In this document: piece by piece, positions 8,812 through 18,229 of the stretch
Layout of the letters: each line of letters begins with the position of its first letter
Numbering within the stretch: the first letter of the stretch is position 1
Assembly (NCBI GenBank): GCA_017451695.1
Contig: JAFTNW010000051.1
Location: forward strand, 1-64,000
Source: Bacteroidaceae bacterium
GTDB taxonomy: Bacteria; Bacteroidota; Bacteroidia; Bacteroidales; Bacteroidaceae
Direction: 5' to 3'
DNA: 64,000 nucleotides
Notes under the pieces: model-generated
The model's input: only the letters and a program-made list of their open reading frames with translations
Databases searched by the model: none
Told to the model about the DNA's origin: nothing
Position numbers and translations under genes: made by a program

Positions 8812-10791
8812 ATGATACAAGGTATTAAAACCCAAATAAGTAACATTAACAGCTCATTGGAGTGGATTAAAAAGAACAGACCCACAGACTATGAGCAGAA
8901 GTTTCTTCAGTTGGTCGAGGAGAGGCGACAACTAAAGAGATTGGAGATTGCTTATGGGGATAATCCTGCCATTGCCGTCTATGGAGGTCACCAGGTAGGT
9001 AAAACCTATCTCACAAACAGCATTCTCCGGAAGAACGGCGATATCTTCAAGATAAAGGCCGATGGGAAAAGCTATAAGTTCATTGAGGATATAAACCCTC
9101 CAATGCAGTATGAAGAGGCTACAGGTGTGGTTACACGCTTTACATCATTTTCAAAAACACCCGGGAAATATTGCGAGAAGTACCCCATCCTTATGAAGTG
9201 CCTGTCGGTAGCCGATATCATTCTCATTTTGAGTAATGGATATTACAACGATATTTACGACTATGTAACAATATACAGCGAGGCCGAGATTACAGAGCTT
9301 GCCGAAAGACTATACAACAAATACCGCAACATGCCCACAATAGCAGCATCGGCTATCACCCCCGACTGCGTTATGGACATGAAGGAATATTTCCGGAAGC
9401 ACATAGAATACGCAAGAGAAGTACTGCACTCATCGTTCTTTGAGAGAATATCGCTTGTGGCAGACAAAATACCCGCCGACGACTGGGTTGAGGTATTCTC
9501 GGTGCTTTGGCACAAGAACCAACACTTGACAAAGCTCTTCAAGAAGATGCTTAACACACTCGCCAAACTGCGTTTCCAAAAGTATGTCTATCTGCCGGTA
9601 CAAGCCATACTGCACGAACGCATAAATGAAAACACCGTGATGAGTGTTCAGTGCTTGTACGAGCTGCTATCGGAGAGCCCCCGTTTCTTCACCGATGCAT
9701 ACATCAAGTGCGATGGCTCATTTGACAAGGTTGCCAACCTCACAAAGAGCGAGATATGTGCAGTGTGTGCGGAGATTATAATAAAAATTGACGAGGAGTA
9801 CCTTGAAAACACCAACCGATTCAGTTTCTGCAACATCACCGACACACGCGTGCAGGCCGCACTCTCAAATGGAAGAACAAGAAAAGAGCACAAGAACGAG
9901 GTTACAGGCGAGACAGAGGTTTCCTACGAAACATCAATCAATGTGTTGAAAGAGACCGACTTGCTCGATTTCCCCTCCGGTGGACATCTAGCAAAAAAAG
10001 AGGCACTTGTTACACTGCAAGAGGACCCATTCCTCATAAGCGTGCTGCGCCGCAGTAAAGTGGCATACCTCTTTAATATGTATAACGAGGCTATGCTCAT
10101 AAACATATTGCTTTACTGCCACCATTTTGCCCAGAACGCTGAATACGACATGCCCTTGCTGCTCAACAGCTGGATTATGAACTATGTGGGCAATACCATG
10201 GAGAAACGCAAAAAGACATTGGAGCTCACCGATGGAATATCCCCTCTATTCTATGTTGGAACAATGTTCAACATTGATATGCAGAGAAAGGCTGAAGAGA
10301 TTGCCAACAGCACAAACGCACTTTCGAGCCGCTGGCAACAGCGTTTTGAAAAGGTGCTCTACCACCAGTGCTTCAATGCCGACGGCAGCCTCGATGCACA
10401 GCAGAAGAAGATTTTCCTTAACTGGACACAGGAGGGAGAATGTTTCAACAACAGCTACATCTTGAGAGACTTCAAGTTCTCGGGCGAGTTGGCAAGCAGA
10501 CTCTACAAAGACGAGAATACCGATAATAAAAGCATGTTAATCCCCGAAGAGCACTATCGCAATTTGAGGGAGACATTCTGCAGCAGCGAGCATGTACGCC
10601 GTTTCTTCAAATTCCCCGAACTCTCATGGGATGTGTGCGCTTCTATCGACAACGACGGTGCGCAGTACATCATATCGCAGCTGGCAAAGGTTGCATCAAA
10701 GATGGGATTGACACGCGAGGAGCAGTTCAAGAGCAAGCTGGCAAAGGTTGAACGCACGGTTTTAAGTATAATTGAGAAATATCATATTTGA
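8812..10791 (+). CDS. srfC: SrfC-like P-loop protein, short copy
   Basis: A 659-residue protein with P-loop GGHQVGKT (Gly58 to Thr65) and, further on, EATGVVTRFTSF, a stretch conserved in SrfC (Virul_Fac) proteins, which are putative dynamin-like GTPases. The ATG at 8812 is preferred over a TTG 9 nt upstream, because it matches the start of the paralogue at 10815. It is nearly identical to residues 1-655 of that paralogue but lacks the last 320 or so. Its reading frame ends inside a 22-base copy of the srfB tail, so the stop codon was created by a duplication junction. Whether the short form works is unknown. It is well conserved in frame, with differences clustered in a few segments, so it may be a functional isoform. 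Cytosolic. Confidence 0.78.
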   Translation: MIQGIKTQISNINSSLEWIKKNRPTDYEQKFLQLVEERRQLKRLEIAYGDNPAIAVYGGHQVGKTYLTNSILRKNGDIFKIKADGKSYKFIEDINPPMQYEEATGVVTRFTSFSKTPGKYCEKYPILMKCLSVADIILILSNGYYNDIYDYVTIYSEAEITELAERLYNKYRNMPTIAASAITPDCVMDMKEYFRKHIEYAREVLHSSFFERISLVADKIPADDWVEVFSVLWHKNQHLTKLFKKMLNTLAKLRFQKYVYLPVQAILHERINENTVMSVQCLYELLSESPRFFTDAYIKCDGSFDKVANLTKSEICAVCAEIIIKIDEEYLENTNRFSFCNITDTRVQAALSNGRTRKEHKNEVTGETEVSYETSINVLKETDLLDFPSGGHLAKKEALVTLQEDPFLISVLRRSKVAYLFNMYNEAMLINILLYCHHFAQNAEYDMPLLLNSWIMNYVGNTMEKRKKTLELTDGISPLFYVGTMFNIDMQRKAEEIANSTNALSSRWQQRFEKVLYHQCFNADGSLDAQQKKIFLNWTQEGECFNNSYILRDFKFSGELASRLYKDENTDNKSMLIPEEHYRNLRETFCSSEHVRRFFKFPELSWDVCASIDNDGAQYIISQLAKVASKMGLTREEQFKSKLAKVERTVLSIIEKYHI

Positions 10792-10807
10792 ATTAACAAT
10801 AAAATAA
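10786..10807 (+). repeat. direct repeat at the junction of the srfC duplication (copy 2)
   Basis: Exact copy of 8761-8782. It begins 6 nt before the end of the short srfC-like gene, supplies its TGA stop, and runs into the 5' flank of the long copy. Confidence 0.85.
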
Positions 10808-10814
10808 AAATACT

Positions 10815-13766
10815 ATGATACAAAGTATTAAATCCCAAATAAGCAACATCAACAGCTCATTGGAGTGGATTAAAAAGAACAGACCCGCAGACTATGAGCA
10901 GAAGTTTCTTCAGTTGGTCGAGGAGAGACGACAACTAAAGAGATTGGAAATTGCCAATGAGGACAACCCCGCCATTGCCGCCTATGGAGTGAGCCAGGTA
11001 GGTAAATCTTATCTCATGAACTGTATTCTACAAAAGAACGGCGATATCTTCAAGATAAAGGCCGATGGGAAAAGCTACAAGTTCATTGAGGAGATGAACC
11101 CCAAAACAGACAACACCGAGGCTACAGGCGTGGTTACACGTTTCACATCATTTTCCCGCACACCCGAGCGTTACAGCGAGAAGTACCCCATCCTTATGAA
11201 GTGCCTGTCGGTAGCCGATATCATTCTCATTTTGAGCGATGGATACTACAACGACATTAACGACTACACAACATACAGCGAGGCCGAGATTACAGAGCTT
11301 GCCGAAAGACTATACAACAAATATCGCAACATGCCCACAATAGCAGCATCGGCTATCACCCCCGACTGCGTTATGGACATGAAGGAGTATTTCAGCAAGC
11401 ACATAAACAATGCACAGGCGTTCCTGCACACACCATTCTTCGACAGAATATCGCTTGTGGCAGACAAAATACCTGCCGACGATTGGGTTGAAGTATTCTC
11501 GGCGCTCTGGCACAAGAGCCAACACCAGACAAAGTTGTTCAAGAAGATGCTCGACACACTCACCAAACTGCGTTTCCAAAAGTACATCTATCTGCCGGCA
11601 CAAGCCATGCTGCACGATGGCATAAATGAAAACACCGTGATGAGTGTTCAGTGTTTGAACGAACTGCTATTGGATAGCCCCCGTTTCTTTACCGATGCAT
11701 ACATCAAGTGCGATGGCTCATTTGACAAGGTTGCCAACCTCACAAAGAGCGAGATATGTGCAGTGTGTGCGGAGATTATAATAAAAATTGACGAGGAGTA
11801 TCTTGAAAACACCAACCGATTCAGTTTCTGCAACATCACCGACACACGAGTGCAGGCCGCACTCTCAAATGGAAGAACAAGAAAAGAGCACAAGAACGAG
11901 ATTACAGGCGAAACCGAGGTTTCTTACGAAGCATCAATCAATGTATTGAAAGAGAACGACATGCTCGACTTCCCCGGTGCACGTTCAAGAAAAAAAGAGG
12001 CACTCGTTACATTGCAAGAGGACCCAATCCTCATAAACGTACTGCTCCGCGGTAAAGTGGCTTACCTCTTTAATATGTATAACGAGGCTATGCTCATCAA
12101 CATATTGCTTTACTGCCACCATGCCGCCCAGAACGACGTTACCGATATTCCCTTGCTGCTCAACAGCTGGATTATGAACTACGTGGGCAATACCATGGAG
12201 AAACGCAGAAAGACATTGGAACTCACCGATGGAATATCCCCCCTATTCTATATTGGAACCAAGTTTAATATGGATATGGAGAGAAAGGCCGAGGAAATCA
12301 GCAATAGCACAAACGCACTTTCGGGCCGCTGGCAACAGCGCTTTGAAAAGGTGCTATACCACCAATGCTTCAATGCCGACGGCAGCCTCGATGCACAGCA
12401 GAAGAAGATTTTCCTTAACTGGACACAGGAGGGAGAATACTTCAACAACAGCTACATATTGAGAGACTTTAAGTTCTCGGGCGGATTGGCAAGCAAACTC
12501 TACGAAAACGAGAACACCGACAGAAGGAGCATGACAATCCCCGAAGAGCACTATCGCAATCTGAGGGAGACATTCTGCAGCAGCGAGTGTGTACGCCGTT
12601 TCTTCAGCTTCCCCGAACTCTCATGGGATGTATGCTCTTCTATCGACAACGACGGTGCGCAATACATCATATCGCAGCTGGCAAAGGTTGCATCCAAGAT
12701 GGGATTGACACGCGAGGAGCAGTTCAAGAGCAAGCTGGCAGCAGCCAAGCGCAAGATTTTGGGCGTTATAGAGGGATATTATATCTCTACCGACATCAAC
12801 GAGATACTCGAAGGCAACATAACCAAAGCCACAAGAATATTCTGCGAGCTCGATGTTACCTGTAACTCCGATAACTACTATTTCGGCCACATGTTGCAAG
12901 CTCTTCAAATAAGCGAGAAGACAACATACAATATTGTGCATGACCTCATGAACAGCCCCGAAATCAACAACAAAGTGAATGATTTCAAGGATTATGAGAT
13001 TATCAGAAGTTCATGCAAAAGCTTTGGCCACCCGATAGAAGAGGCAAAGAGCGACGACGAGAGATGGGAGTGCCTCATAAGCACCTATCGTTTCACATCG
13101 AGAGAGGAGGCCGAGGAGTACCTCGTTAAGAAACACATTGATGTAACCAAGCTCTTCAACAACACCTATAAACGCAAGATGAACTCTTGCATAATAGGAG
13201 ATGCCGTTTACGATAAGTGGTGCACCGACATCAAATCGGTGGATTTCCTTAACAAGGTAATCTCGAGCAGCGACTTCGACGCAAGCATCATGAGCTCGCT
13301 TGTGAGCAACCTCATTGCCTCGGCCGACGCATTGCTGTTGCGCGACCGCATGGCCGAATCCATTGCCGAGTATGTAAACGTGGTAAACATACATACCGCA
13401 AACGAGAAACTGCTCACCGACCTGCTTGCCAGCCTCATCAACGACTTTGTGCTTGACTTCGGTTACAAATATCTTACCGAGGAGGATGTAAAGAAGGCGC
13501 AGAAGCTGTGCGAGAGCAGGGAACTGCCCATCTTCAATTACATACTGCAAGAGCCCAAGGCTACATACAACGAAGAGGAGCTGACTGCACTCTTTAACAA
13601 TATGTCAAACTCACAGGCCCTCCTGCCCTCGTTCGAGGACAACTACAAGAAATGGCGCGAATATATGTTTATCTCATTTATTGCCCACCTTGATGTTCCC
13701 GACTACGACCACCATGCAAATGAGGTCTTGTGCAAAATTTTAGAGAGTATTAAGAATCCATTTTAA
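10815..13766 (+). CDS. srfC: SrfC-like P-loop protein, full-length copy
   Basis: A 983-residue paralogue of the preceding gene. It has P-loop GVSQVGKS at 58-65 and EATGVVTRFTSFSRTPERY soon after. The region up to about residue 655 is nearly identical to the short copy. The last 320 residues are unique: mostly helical, soluble, and without a motif I recognise. SrfC proteins are annotated as putative virulence effectors and resemble large GTPases of the dynamin type, although a TKxD base-recognition motif is not evident here. The start codon follows 23 nt of AT-rich sequence with no Shine-Dalgarno. It is likely the ancestral complete copy and the main partner of the SrfB-like ATPase. Confidence 0.8.
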   Translation: MIQSIKSQISNINSSLEWIKKNRPADYEQKFLQLVEERRQLKRLEIANEDNPAIAAYGVSQVGKSYLMNCILQKNGDIFKIKADGKSYKFIEEMNPKTDNTEATGVVTRFTSFSRTPERYSEKYPILMKCLSVADIILILSDGYYNDINDYTTYSEAEITELAERLYNKYRNMPTIAASAITPDCVMDMKEYFSKHINNAQAFLHTPFFDRISLVADKIPADDWVEVFSALWHKSQHQTKLFKKMLDTLTKLRFQKYIYLPAQAMLHDGINENTVMSVQCLNELLLDSPRFFTDAYIKCDGSFDKVANLTKSEICAVCAEIIIKIDEEYLENTNRFSFCNITDTRVQAALSNGRTRKEHKNEITGETEVSYEASINVLKENDMLDFPGARSRKKEALVTLQEDPILINVLLRGKVAYLFNMYNEAMLINILLYCHHAAQNDVTDIPLLLNSWIMNYVGNTMEKRRKTLELTDGISPLFYIGTKFNMDMERKAEEISNSTNALSGRWQQRFEKVLYHQCFNADGSLDAQQKKIFLNWTQEGEYFNNSYILRDFKFSGGLASKLYENENTDRRSMTIPEEHYRNLRETFCSSECVRRFFSFPELSWDVCSSIDNDGAQYIISQLAKVASKMGLTREEQFKSKLAAAKRKILGVIEGYYISTDINEILEGNITKATRIFCELDVTCNSDNYYFGHMLQALQISEKTTYNIVHDLMNSPEINNKVNDFKDYEIIRSSCKSFGHPIEEAKSDDERWECLISTYRFTSREEAEEYLVKKHIDVTKLFNNTYKRKMNSCIIGDAVYDKWCTDIKSVDFLNKVISSSDFDASIMSSLVSNLIASADALLLRDRMAESIAEYVNVVNIHTANEKLLTDLLASLINDFVLDFGYKYLTEEDVKKAQKLCESRELPIFNYILQEPKATYNEEELTALFNNMSNSQALLPSFEDNYKKWREYMFISFIAHLDVPDYDHHANEVLCKILESIKNPF

Positions 13767-13799
13767 CATTAACAGATTAAAGATTAAAAGGATTAATTC

Positions 13800-15359
13800 A
13801 TGAAAAAGATATTTTTTGGTAAAGGTTCAACCTATAATGGAACACCTTTTTGGCAACCATGGGGCTGCCTGGGATGTTTAGGAAGACTGCTGGCATTCTT
13901 GCTGTTGCTATTCCTGCTGTTGCTGTTGCTCAGCCTGTTCAGACAATGCCAGGTGCGCAACGTAGGAGGACCCGGCATAGCCGATGTACCGGTGTGGAAC
14001 GAGCCCATCGCCGGTGGCGAAGATGTGGGATTACCTTCACCCGAGGAGAACATTCTGCCCCCTTTCGAGGAGAGCACCCCCGTTCCCAACCCCGAGGATG
14101 GCGGTGCCACAGAGATTTATCCCAACCTATTATATGTAATCTTTGATTCCGAAGCAAATGATGATACTTTCCTGAAATTTGCCGAGGGATTCACATCGCG
14201 CTACCCCGAGCCCGAGCATAAGATAGAGTACTACAATACAGGCTCAAAAACGGCTGTATTAAGCGTGCCCGAGGCAAAACGCGACTCCATATGCCGCAGC
14301 CTCCCCGAGGAGATTTCGGAGATAGAGTTCCTTGTGGTGCCCGTAGAAGTAATGACACAATACGCAACCCTGCCCAACGACCCCGCATTCAAGGATGCAA
14401 ACAAATCGTGGTACTTCAGCCACATACAGGCACCCGAAGCATGGGAGATAACCAAAGGTTCGTCGGATATTATTGTAGGTATTGTGGATAGCTACATGGA
14501 CCTTAACCACCCCGAACTGAAAGGAGACAGATGCATACACCCCTACTCTATTGTAAACAACAACTCCGATGTATCGCCCAAAGCAGGTGCCGATGCTGGC
14601 ACCGCAGGACACGGCACATTGGTTACAGCCGTGGCTGTGGGCAACATGAACAACGAGGAGGGCTCTGCCGGCATTGCACCCAACTGCAAATTTATCCCTG
14701 TGAGCATGGGACATACATTCAACACCATCACCGAGGTAGAGGGGCTGCTCTATTGCATGTATCATGGAGCATCGGTAATAAACCTCTCTTGCGGTGCAAA
14801 CTTCACAGAGAGCATCACACGCCAGCCCATCGACGAGCAGATTAAGTTCTCAAAGAAAATGGGTAAGGCGCAGGAAAAGATGTGGGACTATGTGTTCCAA
14901 CTTGCCGAGAAAAGAAACGTAACCATTGTGTGGGCTGCAGGAAACTCAAACTGCTACGCCGCCATGGATGCTTCAAAGAGAAATGCAAACACCGTGCGTG
15001 TATCGGCTGTAGGCAAGGATTTGAAAAAAGCCAAGTTCAGCAATTTCGGCAATTTCAAAGAGCTCGATTTACATGAATCCACAATATCGGCTCCCGGCGT
15101 GGACATCTGGGGCGCACTCCCCGGCAATTCATACGATGCATGGCCCGGAACAAGTTTCTCGGCGCCCATCATCACCGGTGTAATAGCCCTCATCAAGAGC
15201 CAGAACAAGGACCTCACCACTGCGCAGATTATCAACATATTACAGAGTACAGGAAAGCCTGTGGATGGAGCACCGCACATTGGCAATCTGGTACAAATAA
15301 AGGATGCTTTGATTAAAGCAAAGGAGACTGTGGCATCGGCCACTGCAAGCGCAGAATAA
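13800..15359 (+). CDS. membrane-anchored subtilisin-like serine protease (S8 family)
   Basis: A 519-residue protein. One strongly hydrophobic helix (about 28-47, rich in Leu) acts as signal anchor. It is followed by a Pro/Glu-rich linker (about 60-105), a region of about 90 residues that may be a propeptide-like domain, and an S8 catalytic domain. The triad is visible: Asp230 in GIVDSYMDLNHPEL, His271 in GHGTLVTAVAVGN and Ser452 in GTSFSAPIITGV, with oxyanion Asn382 in WAAGNSN. With a short, basic N-terminus the protease domain should face the periplasm. It sits 33 nt after the SrfC-like gene in the same array, so it may process another array member. The substrate is unknown. Confidence 0.9.
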   Translation: MKKIFFGKGSTYNGTPFWQPWGCLGCLGRLLAFLLLLFLLLLLLSLFRQCQVRNVGGPGIADVPVWNEPIAGGEDVGLPSPEENILPPFEESTPVPNPEDGGATEIYPNLLYVIFDSEANDDTFLKFAEGFTSRYPEPEHKIEYYNTGSKTAVLSVPEAKRDSICRSLPEEISEIEFLVVPVEVMTQYATLPNDPAFKDANKSWYFSHIQAPEAWEITKGSSDIIVGIVDSYMDLNHPELKGDRCIHPYSIVNNNSDVSPKAGADAGTAGHGTLVTAVAVGNMNNEEGSAGIAPNCKFIPVSMGHTFNTITEVEGLLYCMYHGASVINLSCGANFTESITRQPIDEQIKFSKKMGKAQEKMWDYVFQLAEKRNVTIVWAAGNSNCYAAMDASKRNANTVRVSAVGKDLKKAKFSNFGNFKELDLHESTISAPGVDIWGALPGNSYDAWPGTSFSAPIITGVIALIKSQNKDLTTAQIINILQSTGKPVDGAPHIGNLVQIKDALIKAKETVASATASAE

Positions 15360-15391
15360 CACACGAATAGAAAAACAAAACATAATAAAAC

Positions 15392-16369
15392 ATGGCAAAC
15401 ACAGACAAAAAAGGCAAAATCACAATTGCCAACATCATTGCAATGGTGGGTATTTGTTTACTCGCTATTTACTCTTACATGGGTAACTCATATTTGAGCG
15501 GAGGAGAAACAGGTGCAGATATCATAATAACAGCCTTATTGGTAGGTTTCACAGCATTCCTGTTATGGTTTCTCATTAAAGCAAAAGGTGCGGAAAACAA
15601 TGTAAAGAGATGGCAAAAGCTGGAGATAGGCACTCTTGTTGTATATATCATATTTGCAATATGCACCTCGCTTTTTGGCGGAATTATGCACTACTTTGTA
15701 GTGAATGACAACAAAGAGGAGATTGAAAGATATGCAGCAGAGGACCTGGCAAGAATAGATTCACTGATTGAGAGATACAGAACCTATGAATCGGCTGCCA
15801 TTGAAAATTCTGTCATGGGACTCAAAAGCACAATAGGCAACAGATATGACGAAACACTGAGAGAGTTCATGGAGGAGAAAAGCATAGGCAGAAACAACGC
15901 GAGCATCGACCTATTTGGAGATTTATGCAAAACATGGTTATTGGGCGATGATTTTGATGCTATTATCGAAAACTACAACAATGAGAAAGAGAATATTAAT
16001 ATTGTTGTCAGCAATTGGAACACCATGCTCATTGCGCCCAAAGCAAAGCAAATAAGCAAAATAGCCGAGGAGATGGAGGGAATTCTCACAGAGCGTTCTG
16101 AAGGGATAAAACTACCATACATTGACTACGATGAAAGCGGCACGGGCAAATACACAATTACCCACTATCAAAACAAAAAGTTCAAGATTGAGGGAGATTT
16201 CAAGTTCAAGAAAGCCATTATGGAGGCCGAGGGATTCAGCATGGCAGCTCTGTTTATGGTTATACTCATTCACTTGCTCATACTGTTCAACTACATTGTT
16301 GCATATCGCACTGCAACCATAGGAGTGGGCAAGAACTACGAAGAAGATGGCGGAATAATACTTTATTAA
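15392..16369 (+). CDS. multi-pass membrane protein of unknown function
   Basis: A 325-residue protein I do not recognise. Three transmembrane helices occupy the first 110 residues (IANIIAMVGICLLAIYSYMG, then a helix around TALLVGFTAFLLWFLI, then VVYIIFAICTSLFGGIMHYF). About 165 charged residues with coiled-coil character (RYAAEDLARIDSLIERY) follow, then a fourth helix near the C-terminus (MAALFMVILIHLLILFNYIV). The soluble middle domain lies between helices 3 and 4. It lies between the subtilisin and the first G-domain gene with 24-32 nt gaps. It could be the membrane dock for neighbouring NTPases, which is inference only. Confidence 0.7.
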   Translation: MANTDKKGKITIANIIAMVGICLLAIYSYMGNSYLSGGETGADIIITALLVGFTAFLLWFLIKAKGAENNVKRWQKLEIGTLVVYIIFAICTSLFGGIMHYFVVNDNKEEIERYAAEDLARIDSLIERYRTYESAAIENSVMGLKSTIGNRYDETLREFMEEKSIGRNNASIDLFGDLCKTWLLGDDFDAIIENYNNEKENINIVVSNWNTMLIAPKAKQISKIAEEMEGILTERSEGIKLPYIDYDESGTGKYTITHYQNKKFKIEGDFKFKKAIMEAEGFSMAALFMVILIHLLILFNYIVAYRTATIGVGKNYEEDGGIILY

Positions 16370-16393
16370 TTATTGAAAAACAGATACTGAAAT

Positions 16394-18178
16394 ATGGCAC
16401 CACTTACCGATTTACAACGTAAAAAACTTATAGAAGGCATCAATACTATGCCTCTCCCAACAATAGAGAAATACTACCTTGAAGGGGAAATATCCTTTAA
16501 CGATGTTCCAAACATCAATGCCGAGCGCAAGCAATACCTTGAAACAAAGGAGAAGAGTGCTCCCAACCCCAAGGAACAGAAAGAGTGGCAAACAATTGCC
16601 GCATTGTTTGCCACCCCCGACAACGACGTACTTAACAAACTTCGCATCTACATAAGCAATTGGGAGAATAAGAGGCCCGTTGGCAACCATGTAGATGAGG
16701 CAAGGCTTAAATATAACGAAATAGATAACCACCTTAAAGCAGAGTCGGAGCGACTTGAGAGAGAGGATTGGGAGAAACTGAATCTATTCTCCAAAACCGA
16801 ACTTATTGCATACTTGCAGAAGTATCCCGACACAGCTCACAAACAAGATATCGACAACGCTTATTGGGAGTTGGTAGATAAGGAGAACGTGGTGGAGTTG
16901 CAGGAGTACAAAACCATATTCCCGCAGGGTATTCACATTATTGAATCAAACAACTTGCTCAACGCCATTGTGGAGTGGGACAATATAAAGAACACCAACG
17001 ACCTTTTCACCATACACAACTACAAGAAGAGCAACCCTAAAACACCGTTCATGCAGCAGGTGGAGCTTCTCTTGATGAGACTTAAACAAGAGGAGATGCA
17101 AAAGATGCGCGAAAATCCCAATGATTACGATGTGCAAAAGGTATTCAGGCTCATAAACGAAGGAATAATCTCAGAGCACGAACTTATAACAGCCAAGGTG
17201 GCGACACACAATGTTATCGACACACTTAAAAACACCGATGTCAGAAGTGACCTGCCGGATATTAAAAAAGCCATTGAGGACTCTGCAGCCGAGTGTAAAC
17301 CCGGTTACACCGATGTATATTTCTTTGGTGTGCCCTCTACGGGAAAAACATGCGTTCTCATGGGCCTGTCGCGTTCAAGTTCACTCCGCATCGACCTCTC
17401 GTCAAGCGGTGGAGATTATGCCGAAGCTCTGCAACAATATACCGATGTGGGTATTACCGTACCCCGTACCCCGGGAACATTTGTCAGCACACTCGATGCG
17501 AAGATAAGTTCAAAAGTAAACCCCGATGCTGTTCACCATATCAACCTTGTAGAAATGTCGGGCGAGGAGTTTGCATTTGATATTGCCAAGAACGAAGATC
17601 ACATAACATCGTTCGAGAAGATGGGTTCCGGTGCCACCGAACTATTAAAGAACGACAACAGAAAGGTATTCTTCCTTATTATTGACCCCACAACAAACAT
17701 TGTGAGAATAAGCAGAGAGAAGGAGATTGGCAAGGATGCCCAGGGAAAGCCCATCACAGAATTGGAGTATTGCATTGTAAACCAGCGCACCATTTTGCAG
17801 AAAATGGTAAACCTTATGGAGTCTCCTCAAAACAGGGAGATTATGAGAAAGGTAGATTCCATACATATAATCATGACAAAAGCCGATACCCTTGGAAATG
17901 CCGTGGAGCGCGAGGATAAAGCTTTGAAGATATTCCAAGACAAGTATAGTGGCGACATTTTGGAGGCGATGGTGGATTTGTGCAAAGAGCATAACATTAA
18001 TGCACAAAGCAACTTCCACCCCAAGCTATACACATTCAGCCTTGGCTCGTTCTACATCGGTGGCTTGTACGAGTATGAGCCAACAGACTCGAACCGTTTG
18101 GTTAAGGCCATAAGAAATTCTACACGCGGCCATAAGAAAAAGAGCTGGTGGGACAGAATTAAAGAGACTGTCAACTAA
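16394..18178 (+). CDS. P-loop GTPase-like protein with helical N-terminal region
   Basis: A 594-residue soluble protein. Residues 1-240 are helical and charged. A linker (about 240-300) precedes a G domain. G1 is GVPSTGKT (312-319), a G3-like segment is VEMSGEEF (386-393) where classical GTPases have DxxG, and G4 is TKAD (495-498) after a hydrophobic strand, which suits guanine recognition. About 350 residues from 245 onward are closely related to the whole next gene. The nucleotide is inferred, not proven. It may be recruited by the membrane proteins around it. No close named family comes to mind. Confidence 0.72.
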   Translation: MAPLTDLQRKKLIEGINTMPLPTIEKYYLEGEISFNDVPNINAERKQYLETKEKSAPNPKEQKEWQTIAALFATPDNDVLNKLRIYISNWENKRPVGNHVDEARLKYNEIDNHLKAESERLEREDWEKLNLFSKTELIAYLQKYPDTAHKQDIDNAYWELVDKENVVELQEYKTIFPQGIHIIESNNLLNAIVEWDNIKNTNDLFTIHNYKKSNPKTPFMQQVELLLMRLKQEEMQKMRENPNDYDVQKVFRLINEGIISEHELITAKVATHNVIDTLKNTDVRSDLPDIKKAIEDSAAECKPGYTDVYFFGVPSTGKTCVLMGLSRSSSLRIDLSSSGGDYAEALQQYTDVGITVPRTPGTFVSTLDAKISSKVNPDAVHHINLVEMSGEEFAFDIAKNEDHITSFEKMGSGATELLKNDNRKVFFLIIDPTTNIVRISREKEIGKDAQGKPITELEYCIVNQRTILQKMVNLMESPQNREIMRKVDSIHIIMTKADTLGNAVEREDKALKIFQDKYSGDILEAMVDLCKEHNINAQSNFHPKLYTFSLGSFYIGGLYEYEPTDSNRLVKAIRNSTRGHKKKSWWDRIKETVN

Positions 18179-18229
18179 ACCTGTGAAAAGAATATTTATA
18201 TCGGGTAAACTATTTACAGAAAGCGATAT

